Assembly: GCF_022869785.1 (NCBI RefSeq)
Contig: NZ_CP094997.1
Span: forward strand, 3,906,001-3,970,000
DNA from: Dyadobacter chenwenxiniae
GTDB lineage: Bacteria; Bacteroidota; Bacteroidia; Cytophagales; Spirosomataceae
DNA: 64,000 nucleotides
Reading direction: 5' to 3'
Shown here: positions 29,938-38,116 of the stretch, in pieces
Numbering within the stretch: the stretch's first letter is position 1
How the letters are laid out: the number at the start of each line of letters is the position of its first letter
Notes under the pieces: generated by a model
Told to the model about the DNA's origin: nothing
Database searches by the model: none
Seen by the model: only the letters and a program-made list of their open reading frames with translations
Position numbers and translations under genes: made by a program

Positions 29938-30810
29938 TTATTTCGCTTCTCGATACTGAACATTAATGTCCATTTTGCCCTTCCATTTTGGGATTTTTAA
30001 ACCCAACTCCCAATGTATAGCGTTGACAACCAACCTCTGAAATGATTCGATTTTAAAATCGTCCGGATGGCCTAAAGTGGTCATGAAGATTTTAGCACCA
30101 AACGAATTCGTCCCTGTCCAGGCAACCGGATTTTCGATCGCTTCATGCTCCGGATCGACCGCTTTGCCCATTAATAATAATGTAGAACCTTTGGTTGGAT
30201 AATCCGGAAGGACTCTGTAAAGCCACGATCTGGCATGAAATGGCGTGGTAACACCTGTCAGGATCGGGTTTTTGGCTTGGTTCGGAATCGCAGTAACGTC
30301 TGTGCTGCTTGTATGCCCGTAATGCGTATGCTTCGCTGCGCCGCCCCAGCCCGGAGGCGAATTCAGCGCAAATTCACCGAATGCATTCCATTTTTCATTT
30401 TCACTTCCTTTGGGATAATTGAATGCGTGAGTGGTTGTGCGGAAGCCCATTAACGGCTTTTTGGTTTTGAGATAAGCATCAATATGCGCGAGCTGTTCCT
30501 TAGGAAGTTGTCGCCAGCGAAGATAGAAAACGGCAAGGTCCGCGTCCTTCAACGCTTCGAGACCGGGAATGTCGTTTTCGCTGTTAGGGCCGGGATAGGC
30601 TTTCAGGACAATGGTTCTCATGCCATAATTTTTTTCCAGCTCGGCGGCGATGAGCGGCAGTGTTTCCTCTCCGCTATACTCGTGGTCACCCGTTACAAAC
30701 ACGACGAGCGGTTTCTTGTCTTTTTTACTGGATTGGGCAAAACTTGCGTTCACAAGCAGGAAAACGCCAAATAACAATGCGATGGAAAAACAACGCTTAC
30801 TTACATGCAT
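29938..30810 (-). CDS. ThuA domain protein (secreted)
   Basis: A 290-residue protein with a signal peptide ending SFAQS (~26) and a class I glutamine amidotransferase-like ThuA domain: FVTGDHEYSGEETLPLIAAELE, ADLAVFYLRWRQLP, the turn MGFRTTTHAF, and a late PVAWTGTN...TTLGHPDDF. ThuA-like proteins are named after a trehalose-utilisation locus, and in Bacteroidota they often sit beside PVC-type heme proteins, as here. The nucleophile elbow of true amidotransferases is not conserved, so catalysis cannot be assumed. It is the first gene of the pair with the SGNH/cytochrome protein. No clear terminator separates it from upstream genes. Confidence 0.9.
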   Translation of the reverse strand: MHVSKRCFSIALLFGVFLLVNASFAQSSKKDKKPLVVFVTGDHEYSGEETLPLIAAELEKNYGMRTIVLKAYPGPNSENDIPGLEALKDADLAVFYLRWRQLPKEQLAHIDAYLKTKKPLMGFRTTTHAFNYPKGSENEKWNAFGEFALNSPPGWGGAAKHTHYGHTSSTDVTAIPNQAKNPILTGVTTPFHARSWLYRVLPDYPTKGSTLLLMGKAVDPEHEAIENPVAWTGTNSFGAKIFMTTLGHPDDFKIESFQRLVVNAIHWELGLKIPKWKGKMDINVQYREAK

Positions 30811-30974
30811 GGTGAAGAGATTTAGGACTGAATCTGGACTGTAGTAATATAACGCAAATATTCCGGGAAACTACTGCCTTCCTATTGAAGACTGTTTCGT
30901 CCCATTTTTCCCTTACTTTTTTATAGAACTTTGCAACATGGGCAGTAAAAAGTAGAGCATACGCTCAAAAAGGG

Positions 30975-31649
30975 CTATTTAATAAAGCTAAACCCAACAG
31001 AAAAGGAGAATCGCGAGAGGTCCACGCTGTCGTCCTTGGATAGATGAAGCGTTTCGGTGTTGAATTCCGTTTTCCGTTGCATGCGGTAAACGGCGCCCAT
31101 CATGGCGGCACCGGTGAGGTTAAGCGCGAATTTCTGGCTAAAACGATGTTCAAAACCCACGCTGACGCCCCAGCCCATTGTTTTGCCATTGAATGTGAAT
31201 TGATTATCGTCTGCCCGCGTATGGTTGCGGTAAGGCTGATATCCCAGTAAAAGTGAAGTTAAAATGGCGTTCCTGGGATTTTTTGAGATCGCCCTGTGAA
31301 TGATTTGTCCTCCCAAAAACTGAATTGTGACATCTTCCGTCAGCTCATTTCCCTGACTGGCTTTGCTCTGATAGCGATCATACTTCATCCCAAAACCAAC
31401 CTTTTTCCAGGGAAAGTAAGCGACATCGCCTCCATAGGAAATGCCCGATTTGAGATCTTTAATATAACGATCCCTCTCCGCGCTGATTTTTCGCCCCGAC
31501 CTGAAAACCCGCTTTCCATAACCTCCATTGACGCCAAACTTCCACCTGGAATCGGCGGCAGACAACTCCGTTTTAGCGGTTTCCTGTGCGTGCAAGCGCA
31601 TGCTTGTGAGGCAAGTGAGCAGCAGCAAAATGATCGTTATGTTCTTCAT
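30975..31649 (-). CDS. Small outer-membrane beta-barrel protein
   Basis: A 224-residue protein with a signal peptide (MKNITIILLLL ... RLHAQ) and alternating hydrophobic/polar strands typical of an 8- to 10-strand barrel: WKFGVNGGYG, GISYGGDVAYFPWKKVGFGMKYDRY, MGWGVSVGFEHRF, FALNLTGAAMMG, ending in FSFSVGFSFIK with a terminal aromatic strand. No specific family name is justified. ATG 31649 is chosen over an in-frame ATG at 31682 because the signal peptide begins there. It lies between the haloperoxidase-like gene and ThuA on the same strand, with gaps of ~80 and ~165 bases. Confidence 0.75.
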   Translation of the reverse strand: MKNITIILLLLTCLTSMRLHAQETAKTELSAADSRWKFGVNGGYGKRVFRSGRKISAERDRYIKDLKSGISYGGDVAYFPWKKVGFGMKYDRYQSKASQGNELTEDVTIQFLGGQIIHRAISKNPRNAILTSLLLGYQPYRNHTRADDNQFTFNGKTMGWGVSVGFEHRFSQKFALNLTGAAMMGAVYRMQRKTEFNTETLHLSKDDSVDLSRFSFSVGFSFIK

Positions 31650-31730
31650 TACGCGAGTAAACCTGAGTGCCGGGTTCCCCAAAACTACTGATTTAGCAGC
31701 AAAAATTGGCGGTCAATGCTTCCGTATTTG

Positions 31731-33050
31731 TTAAATGGCTGGTTTTATGCCGTTTGTTTTCAATTTCTCAACAATAAAATTACCGATCGCCTTTCCCTGA
31801 CTCTGGCCGTTTTCGATAGCATCTCGATAATGTATGCCGCCGTACAACCTGGAAATCGCAGCTTCCTCCGCCGCCTGCCTGAACGATTTGAAATCGCGCG
31901 TCGGCAAATCAAAAATCACTTCCGTATCATCGCGGAAAGCAAAATTATCACCCAAAAGATAGGTTAATGTTTCGGAAACCGCTGTGGAAATGACGCTATG
32001 TCCGCTGGTGTATTCGGGAAAAGGTGGTGTTTGCAACAGCGGTTGCCATTTTTGATCGATGTAACGCGTGATGACTGTCTCGGGCCTGACGCGGCTGCTG
32101 CGGTATTTTTCGTCCCAGCAACTGATGAAAGAGTCCATCAGCGTTGCGGCGGCCAGGGCGTGTATCATAATGCCCTTATCCAAGTCCAGCCCTGCTTTTG
32201 TGGTGGCAATGCTCGTAATGTTCATCCAATGTCCACCCGGACTTATTTTTTTAAAGCCGATGGACATATGCCCGGATGTATTGATTGCGAACGGGTTACA
32301 ATCCCAGTAAGAAGCGATAAACCGCTCTTTTTCTGTCAAATTCCTGCCAACATGGTAGACTTCTTTTGAAAGCCTATAAAATTCGCTGGTGCTGTCTTTG
32401 CTGAATTCCACTGGTGGTTTGGGCAAAAACTGATTGCAGGAATCGATCATAATCGGCCGGATCGTTTTCCAGTGCGGCTCGATGCCCTCCATATACCCGG
32501 GGGGCGTCGGATACCAGTAACCGTCGCCTTTTTTGGGGCGGTAACGCAGTCTGGTGCTCAATTTCAGGTAACCATCGGTGTTGGCATTGGTCACAATTTT
32601 CTTCGCAACTTCCTGGGCGACAGCCATTGCGTCGTCAATGCTTTTTTGCGAATGCCCTTCCCGTAACAATGCAATGATCAGCTTTTTCTGGTCCTCTTCC
32701 AGCATATAACCCGATGGAAGGATGAGGCGCCCCGTTTCCAAAATGCAATACAGCGCCGCAATTTGGTAATTATAGCCCGGCGCGCCGGTAATCGCAAGGG
32801 GCGGAATGCTTGGTATGAACTTGGTTGGAGAAACGATTTGCTTGTTATGCTGTGCCACGATTTCGTAGGCGCCCATGAGGCAATGTGTGTAAAAACGGCT
32901 TGCCGCCGGCGGGTTCACCACGTCGTGGATCATGACCATGGTGATTGAGAAAACGGCTGGCTGCAAATGGGTCCGCAGCTCTGTCTTCGTTTTTTGTCCC
33001 ACCGCGACCTCGCTCACCAGCAACATCAGAATTAAAAATATACGGATCAC
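31731..33050 (-). CDS. Vanadium-dependent haloperoxidase / PAP2-family secreted protein
   Basis: A 439-residue protein with a signal peptide (ending VAVGQ) and the three-part PAP2/vanadium haloperoxidase site: KYRSSRVRPET (~320), EYTSGHSVISTA (histidine acid-base, ~355) and SRLYGGIHYRDAIENGQ (~400). Such proteins bind phosphate or vanadate; they act as phosphatases or halide oxidases, and sequence alone does not decide. The start codon is GTG at 33050 and its first bases overlap the stop of the upstream FG-GAP gene (GTGA), so translation should be coupled to it. Length and position after a CRTAC1-like gene suggest a functional partnership at the envelope. Confidence 0.9.
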   Translation of the reverse strand: MIRIFLILMLLVSEVAVGQKTKTELRTHLQPAVFSITMVMIHDVVNPPAASRFYTHCLMGAYEIVAQHNKQIVSPTKFIPSIPPLAITGAPGYNYQIAALYCILETGRLILPSGYMLEEDQKKLIIALLREGHSQKSIDDAMAVAQEVAKKIVTNANTDGYLKLSTRLRYRPKKGDGYWYPTPPGYMEGIEPHWKTIRPIMIDSCNQFLPKPPVEFSKDSTSEFYRLSKEVYHVGRNLTEKERFIASYWDCNPFAINTSGHMSIGFKKISPGGHWMNITSIATTKAGLDLDKGIMIHALAAATLMDSFISCWDEKYRSSRVRPETVITRYIDQKWQPLLQTPPFPEYTSGHSVISTAVSETLTYLLGDNFAFRDDTEVIFDLPTRDFKSFRQAAEEAAISRLYGGIHYRDAIENGQSQGKAIGNFIVEKLKTNGIKPAI

Positions 33051-36000
33051 TTTGTTCTTTTATAAAATTGTAATGACTGGTTAAATGCGCCTATAACCAG
33101 ACAAGGTTCATTGTGAATGTCAATCTGAATGCAGGATTTTACGTCGCCAACGACCGATAATCCCGAAAGCGGCTGGCTAATGTAAGTAAAACCACCTTTG
33201 CCGTCACCTGCCAGCACACAGCCGTAATTGGCGTCCATACTGCCGATTTTCAGCCTGTTATCTGTTTTGTTTCCCAATAAAAGCAAATCTGCTTTCCCAT
33301 CCTTATTATAGTCGCCGGATGCAATCATGGTTACGGGTGCAAACTGTGCCTGTACAGGCAAGGGCTGTTTTTCAAATGTTCCGTTTTTATTTAAAAAGCA
33401 TACGGAGCGCATTTCAGTCACTTCCAGCTTTGTCGCATTGGTCAGGTCTTCCGGTGAAAACATGTTAGTGATCGACGCATTTGCGTAATCCTTATAGTAC
33501 GGGAATTTCTTGCGCATGGGATAGATCTGATCATTCAGCTCGTCGCGGCTTACAAATGGGTAGGATTTCCCCTGCACGTAAAAGCTGAAAAACGGATCAA
33601 TGGAGCCGTTTTTGTCGAAATCTGCATAATATAGTTCTGCTGGCTCTTTCTCGGATGCTTTAATCTGCGTGTTCAGGCCTATATTCCCCGCCACGATGTC
33701 CAGCTTGCCATCCTGATCCAGATCGCTGATGTGTAAAGATGACCAGAAACCAGATTCTTCTTTTTTGAAAAACTTTAATGTGTTGTCTGTGAAATCATTG
33801 TTACTAAAGGAAAACACTTTCACGGGCATCATTTCACCGCACATGATCAGCTCAACATTGCCGTCCGCGTCCAGATCCGCCCATTGTGCGTCGGTTACCA
33901 TGCCAATTTTGAAGAATGGCGAGTCTTTCACCTTATAATTTCCTTTTCCATCATTGATCAATAAATAGGAAACGGGCGTTTCGGGATAACGGCCGGGGAT
34001 TATGCGGCCACCGACGAACAAGTCCTGATCGCCATCTTTATCAAAATCAAATGCGCGAACACAGGATTTGCTGCTGGATTTCAGGTTGGGGAGAGACAAA
34101 ACAGAAAGGTTAAGCTTCCCTTTTCCGTCATTGAGATACATTTCATCTTGCAGTGAAATTGTATTTGGCTCAAACATGGAATAACCGCCCTTGGCCACAT
34201 ACAGATCATCAAAACCATCGCCATTGGCATCGAAAAAGATGGCAGAAGTGGCTGCGGAAATATTCTCGTCACCCACTGCGAAATCGGGCATTTCCTTGAA
34301 TGTTCCATCCTTTTGCTGTAACCAGATTTTTGCCTGCTTATTCTGGTCGCCGCTTACAAAAACATCTTCCAAACCATCCTTATTCACATCACCTTTCGCC
34401 ACGATCGGGCCGGTTTGTGAATACATGGACAACATTAAGGGCTGACGTTTGAAATCATTTTCATTAAAACCTTCGTGCTGGTAGGCAATGCTGCTGTTCT
34501 GTTTCTGAAAAATAGGCGCGGCGTGTTTTGTCATTAGCGGCTTAGCACTCGCTTTTCCTGATTTTTCCAGCACCAATAATTGATTGGCCTTAACATTTTC
34601 CAAAACCTCGATGGCGCCATCCGGCCAAATCACTTTTACGGAATCAATGGAAATCGCTTTTTCCAATCCGAAATGCAGCCGCGTAGGTGTGCACGACAAG
34701 TAACCGCGGTTGGGATTTACTTCCTGATATTGTTGCGTGCCTTTTGCAAAAACATAAACCTTCGCCCCGACTGCATTTTTATTAGCCGCATTATCTTTGA
34801 GCTTCATCTGAAACCACGCATTCCCGGCCTGTTCCTTGCTCATGTTCTGATACACGAAAGCGGGATCATTAATGTTGTTTACCACCAGGTCCAGGTCGCC
34901 GTCATTGTCCAGATCGGCGTAAATGGCTCCGCTAGAAACAGCAGGGTGCGCCATTCCCCACGGTTCCTGCATTTTGGTAAATGTAAGATCTTTGTTATTT
35001 CGGAAAATGTAGCTGGCCAGCTTGGTGGAAGGCATCGCCTTAATGAGGTCCATCAGCTGAAAAGGCTCTTTATCCACGGCCCTTCTGATCTTGTAATCGC
35101 CCCAATATTTGAGGAAATCCTTATTGGTATAATCCCTTAAATAACCATTGGAAACGAAAAGATCTTTAAAACCATCATTGTCGAAATCAGCGAGCAGCGG
35201 GGTCCAGCTCCAGTCCGTGTTGGAGACGCCGGAAAACTGGGCAATTTCGCTGAATGTGCCGTCGCCGTTGTTGAGCTGCAACATGTTACGCATGTATTGC
35301 TTGTGCAGTTTCTGGTTCATCATGAGCTCAAATGCTTCATAATTTTCCTGTAACTGCAATAATTTCTGACGCTGGTTATCTTCGGGAAGCATATCCAGCG
35401 ACATGACGTCCGGCAGGCCGTCATTATTGAAATCCGCAATGTCAACGCCCATCGAAAACTGGGCTAAATGCCTGAAATACTGCTGGGTAACATCCGTAAA
35501 TGTTCCATTTTTATTATTGATATATAAATAATCCGACTCGTTATAATCGTTGGTCACGTAAATGTCCTGCCAGCCGTCCTGGTTCACGTCCGCAATGGCC
35601 ATGCCCAATCCGAATGTGAGCGGATACTGGTGAATGCCCGCTTTTTGGGTTACTTCTTCGAAATGATTCTTTTTGTTTTCAAATAATTTATTGCCTGCGA
35701 GCATATCCGTTTCCTGCTTGAACTTCGCGAGCTCCATATTGTCAATTTTCTTGACGCTATGGTTCAAAAGCATCATATCCAGGTCGCCGTCGTTGTCGTA
35801 GTCAAAAAATGCTGCTTGTGTGCTGTAACTGACATTATCTAGGCCATATTGAGCTGCCTGTTCTACAAATTTGAGGTTTCCCTGATTGATAAAAAGCTGG
35901 TTTTTACGCATTTCATCGGCTACTTTACCTGAGTAGCAAATGTAAATGTCCAGCAGGCCGTCGCCGTTCACATCGGCCATGGTCACGCCCGTTTTCCAGC

Positions 36001-36361
36001 CGCCCTTGCGCCCTTCCAGGCCTTTTCCGGCTGCATTGGTAATGTCTTTGAATTTTAAAGCCTGCCCTTTTGTGGCTCCCAGATTGAGATAGAGCTTGTT
36101 AGAGCCCATGTTGGAAGTGAAGAAAAGATCTTCGAAACCATCATTGTTAATGTCGCCCACCGCCACGCCGCCGCCATTGTAAAAGTATTCGTACGACATC
36201 ACATTCTGCTTTTCATCCTCGATGATTATGTTGGAAAAAGCGATGCCCGTTTGCTTTGCTGGAAGAAGTTGGAACAATGGCTGCTGTGCCCTGACTGCGG
36301 CCAGATGCAGCGTCAGGAGCAATACAAAAACAAGGTAACGATGGCGCTTTTTTGTGAGCAT
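33047..36361 (-). CDS. FG-GAP/VCBS repeat protein with ASPIC/UnbV domain (CRTAC1-like)
   Basis: A 1104-residue exported protein with a signal peptide ending AAVRAQQ. It has two stretches of calcium-binding FG-GAP repeats (DINNDGFEDLFF, DVNGDGLLDIYI, DYDNDGDLDMML, DFDNDGFKDLFV and others), which build beta-propellers. Between them is the ASPIC/UnbV segment (RGYLSCTPTRLHFGLEKA...SVKVIWPDGAIE). The second propeller occupies the last ~450 residues (DVNKDGLEDVFV, DFDKDGDQDLFV, DLDQDGKLDIVA). The role is unknown; ligand or surface-polymer binding is a guess. ATG 36361 is chosen over 36448 because of the signal peptide. It is paralogous to the lipoprotein at 41467-44778. Confidence 0.9.
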   Translation of the reverse strand: MLTKKRHRYLVFVLLLTLHLAAVRAQQPLFQLLPAKQTGIAFSNIIIEDEKQNVMSYEYFYNGGGVAVGDINNDGFEDLFFTSNMGSNKLYLNLGATKGQALKFKDITNAAGKGLEGRKGGWKTGVTMADVNGDGLLDIYICYSGKVADEMRKNQLFINQGNLKFVEQAAQYGLDNVSYSTQAAFFDYDNDGDLDMMLLNHSVKKIDNMELAKFKQETDMLAGNKLFENKKNHFEEVTQKAGIHQYPLTFGLGMAIADVNQDGWQDIYVTNDYNESDYLYINNKNGTFTDVTQQYFRHLAQFSMGVDIADFNNDGLPDVMSLDMLPEDNQRQKLLQLQENYEAFELMMNQKLHKQYMRNMLQLNNGDGTFSEIAQFSGVSNTDWSWTPLLADFDNDGFKDLFVSNGYLRDYTNKDFLKYWGDYKIRRAVDKEPFQLMDLIKAMPSTKLASYIFRNNKDLTFTKMQEPWGMAHPAVSSGAIYADLDNDGDLDLVVNNINDPAFVYQNMSKEQAGNAWFQMKLKDNAANKNAVGAKVYVFAKGTQQYQEVNPNRGYLSCTPTRLHFGLEKAISIDSVKVIWPDGAIEVLENVKANQLLVLEKSGKASAKPLMTKHAAPIFQKQNSSIAYQHEGFNENDFKRQPLMLSMYSQTGPIVAKGDVNKDGLEDVFVSGDQNKQAKIWLQQKDGTFKEMPDFAVGDENISAATSAIFFDANGDGFDDLYVAKGGYSMFEPNTISLQDEMYLNDGKGKLNLSVLSLPNLKSSSKSCVRAFDFDKDGDQDLFVGGRIIPGRYPETPVSYLLINDGKGNYKVKDSPFFKIGMVTDAQWADLDADGNVELIMCGEMMPVKVFSFSNNDFTDNTLKFFKKEESGFWSSLHISDLDQDGKLDIVAGNIGLNTQIKASEKEPAELYYADFDKNGSIDPFFSFYVQGKSYPFVSRDELNDQIYPMRKKFPYYKDYANASITNMFSPEDLTNATKLEVTEMRSVCFLNKNGTFEKQPLPVQAQFAPVTMIASGDYNKDGKADLLLLGNKTDNRLKIGSMDANYGCVLAGDGKGGFTYISQPLSGLSVVGDVKSCIQIDIHNEPCLVIGAFNQSLQFYKRTK

Positions 36362-36407
36362 TAAGCTGTTGTGCCTGATAAAGAGGAAGATTTCTTGTAA
36401 AATAAAA

Positions 36408-36430
36408 AACTTCAACGAAAGGTTGAAGTT
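36408..36430 (-). terminator. Second hairpin between SusD1 and the FG-GAP gene
   Basis: A 9-bp stem AACTTCAAC/GTTGAAGTT with a 5-base loop is followed on the minus strand by TTTTTTATTTT. It lies only ~47 bases before the FG-GAP start, so it may act as a terminator or an attenuator rather than simply ending SusD1. Confidence 0.6.
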
Positions 36431-36456
36431 AAAACTTAGTGCATTCAATTTGTTTT

Positions 36457-36491
36457 AAAGCGGTAAGAAAATTTACATTTCTTACCGCTTT
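36457..36491 (-). terminator. Hairpin downstream of SusD1
   Basis: A perfect 14-bp stem (36457-36470 with 36478-36491) closes a 7-base loop just after the SusD1 stop. The T-run after it on the minus strand is short, so it may pause or stabilise mRNA ends instead of fully terminating. Confidence 0.6.
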
Positions 36492-36499
36492 AATTTTAT

Positions 36500-38116
36500 T
36501 TATTTATCCCACCATATGCGCGAAACCCAGTTGTCTCCGCCGGAAAGTCGGCCTACCGCTTCGCCATAATTGGCTCCGTTCTGAGCAGCTTCGGTTGTTG
36601 GGTAAGGCTGTCTTCTTGGAATTGCCCCTCCCGAGAAGTTACCTACGTAGTTTACAGCTTTCAACTCAGGGAAACCAGAACGTTTCCAGTTGTTCCAGGA
36701 TTCTGTAAAGTTGAACAATATCCCTGTTGTAGCCCAGATTTGTTCATTGATCTGCTTCAAAGCATTAGCAGCAACGAGCGGGTGTGCCGTTGCGTAAGCG
36801 TCCGCCACCGCAGGCGTGATCGCAGCAGCTGCGCCATACTTGCCCAGTGACTGAATACCAGCAGAAACGCCATTTTTATAATGCGCCGCTGCCGTTCCGC
36901 CTACTGCATAACCTCTTGTTACCGCTTCCGCAAGCAGCAATTCTGTTTCAGCATAAGTAAGCACGAAAAGCGGTGCGCTTCTTGACCGATAAATTGCGGT
37001 CGGGCGTGAATAACGGCCGATAGGTGTCACATTCGCACCTGTTCCTGTGCCGCCCGGATAACCTGCACTCCTGGAAATGTCCGTTGCGCCGCCGTTCAGG
37101 TCGTAACCGTTTGGAAGGCCTAACTGAACTTCCGGTGCGCTGTTACCAGCAGAAGTAAGTGACTGATTAGCCGTTAGCCCAGCCGCAGGAACCTCTGCGA
37201 TTCTACCTAAACGCGGATCATTTGTTGCTTTCAGATAATCGATCATTGTCTTGCTCCATCTTACCTGATAAATATCAGCTGGTGTAGACAAGGCTGCTCC
37301 GTTGCCATTGTTGTAAGCATTTGCTTCGTCCATGATGATGTATGCATCATCAGCAACGCTTGCGAACGTGCCGCCCGCTGCTGCTTTTTCTGCATAAGTT
37401 TTGGCAGTCGCAGGATCCGCTTTTGTCAAGCGCATTGCTAGTTTCAACATCAGTGAATAACCATATTTCTTCCATTTCACGATGCTTCCGTCATAACCTT
37501 CAAACGAATCATTGGTTGGAATAACAGCATCTGCATTTAAAGCGCCTATGGCCGTTTCCAGTCTTGTCAGCAATGATTTGTAAACAGCTTCCTGCGTATC
37601 ATATGCTGGCAATGTAATGCCGGTTTTCGCTTGCAGCGCCTCTGTATAAGGCACATCTCCGTAAGTATCCGAGATTGTTGCAATGCTCTGCACCTGCATA
37701 ATGATGGCAATGTTCATCAGGTTCACAAGTGCTGGCTTGTCTTTCGAAAGCTGCTCCATCTCGTAAGCAAGGCTGGCTGCGCGGAAACCTTTGTTCCAGG
37801 TGCTCGCCAGGTACGAATTCGTGTTGCTCGAAATTCCGTATTTGTCACCATTGGAATAATAGTTGGCTGCGCCGGAAGTAGTGGATGCCAGAACCTGCAC
37901 CCACATGCTCTGGAACAGGATCCCACCATTGTAACCTGCCGTTGCATCTACATAATTGTACTGAACCGATGGCAGCAGCAAGTTGGCATCAAAAGTTTCG
38001 TCTGTTGCTTTTGTCGGGTCGGTGTTCAGTTCATCAAAGCTATCTGTACAGGACAAAGGAAGCAGCCCTGCCAGAATGATCATATTTATAAGACTCTTTT
38101 TCATGTTGTTTTTCAT
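36500..38116 (-). CDS. SusD/RagB-family outer-membrane lipoprotein (SusD1)
   Basis: A 538-residue lipoprotein. The signal peptide ends with a lipobox LPLSC (Cys23), followed by DSFDELNTDPTKATDETFD, typical of the SusD-like_2 subgroup, and TISDTYGDVPYTEAL in the TPR core. The tail ends with ...NWVSRIWWDK. SusD proteins cap the SusC barrel and bind the glycan or peptide ligand. It overlaps SusC1 by four bases (ATGA), so translation is coupled and the two form a matched pair. The imported nutrient is not indicated by sequence. Its paralogue at 44862-46412 shares the lipobox spacing and the WWDK ending. Confidence 0.93.
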   Translation of the reverse strand: MKNNMKKSLINMIILAGLLPLSCTDSFDELNTDPTKATDETFDANLLLPSVQYNYVDATAGYNGGILFQSMWVQVLASTTSGAANYYSNGDKYGISSNTNSYLASTWNKGFRAASLAYEMEQLSKDKPALVNLMNIAIIMQVQSIATISDTYGDVPYTEALQAKTGITLPAYDTQEAVYKSLLTRLETAIGALNADAVIPTNDSFEGYDGSIVKWKKYGYSLMLKLAMRLTKADPATAKTYAEKAAAGGTFASVADDAYIIMDEANAYNNGNGAALSTPADIYQVRWSKTMIDYLKATNDPRLGRIAEVPAAGLTANQSLTSAGNSAPEVQLGLPNGYDLNGGATDISRSAGYPGGTGTGANVTPIGRYSRPTAIYRSRSAPLFVLTYAETELLLAEAVTRGYAVGGTAAAHYKNGVSAGIQSLGKYGAAAAITPAVADAYATAHPLVAANALKQINEQIWATTGILFNFTESWNNWKRSGFPELKAVNYVGNFSGGAIPRRQPYPTTEAAQNGANYGEAVGRLSGGDNWVSRIWWDK

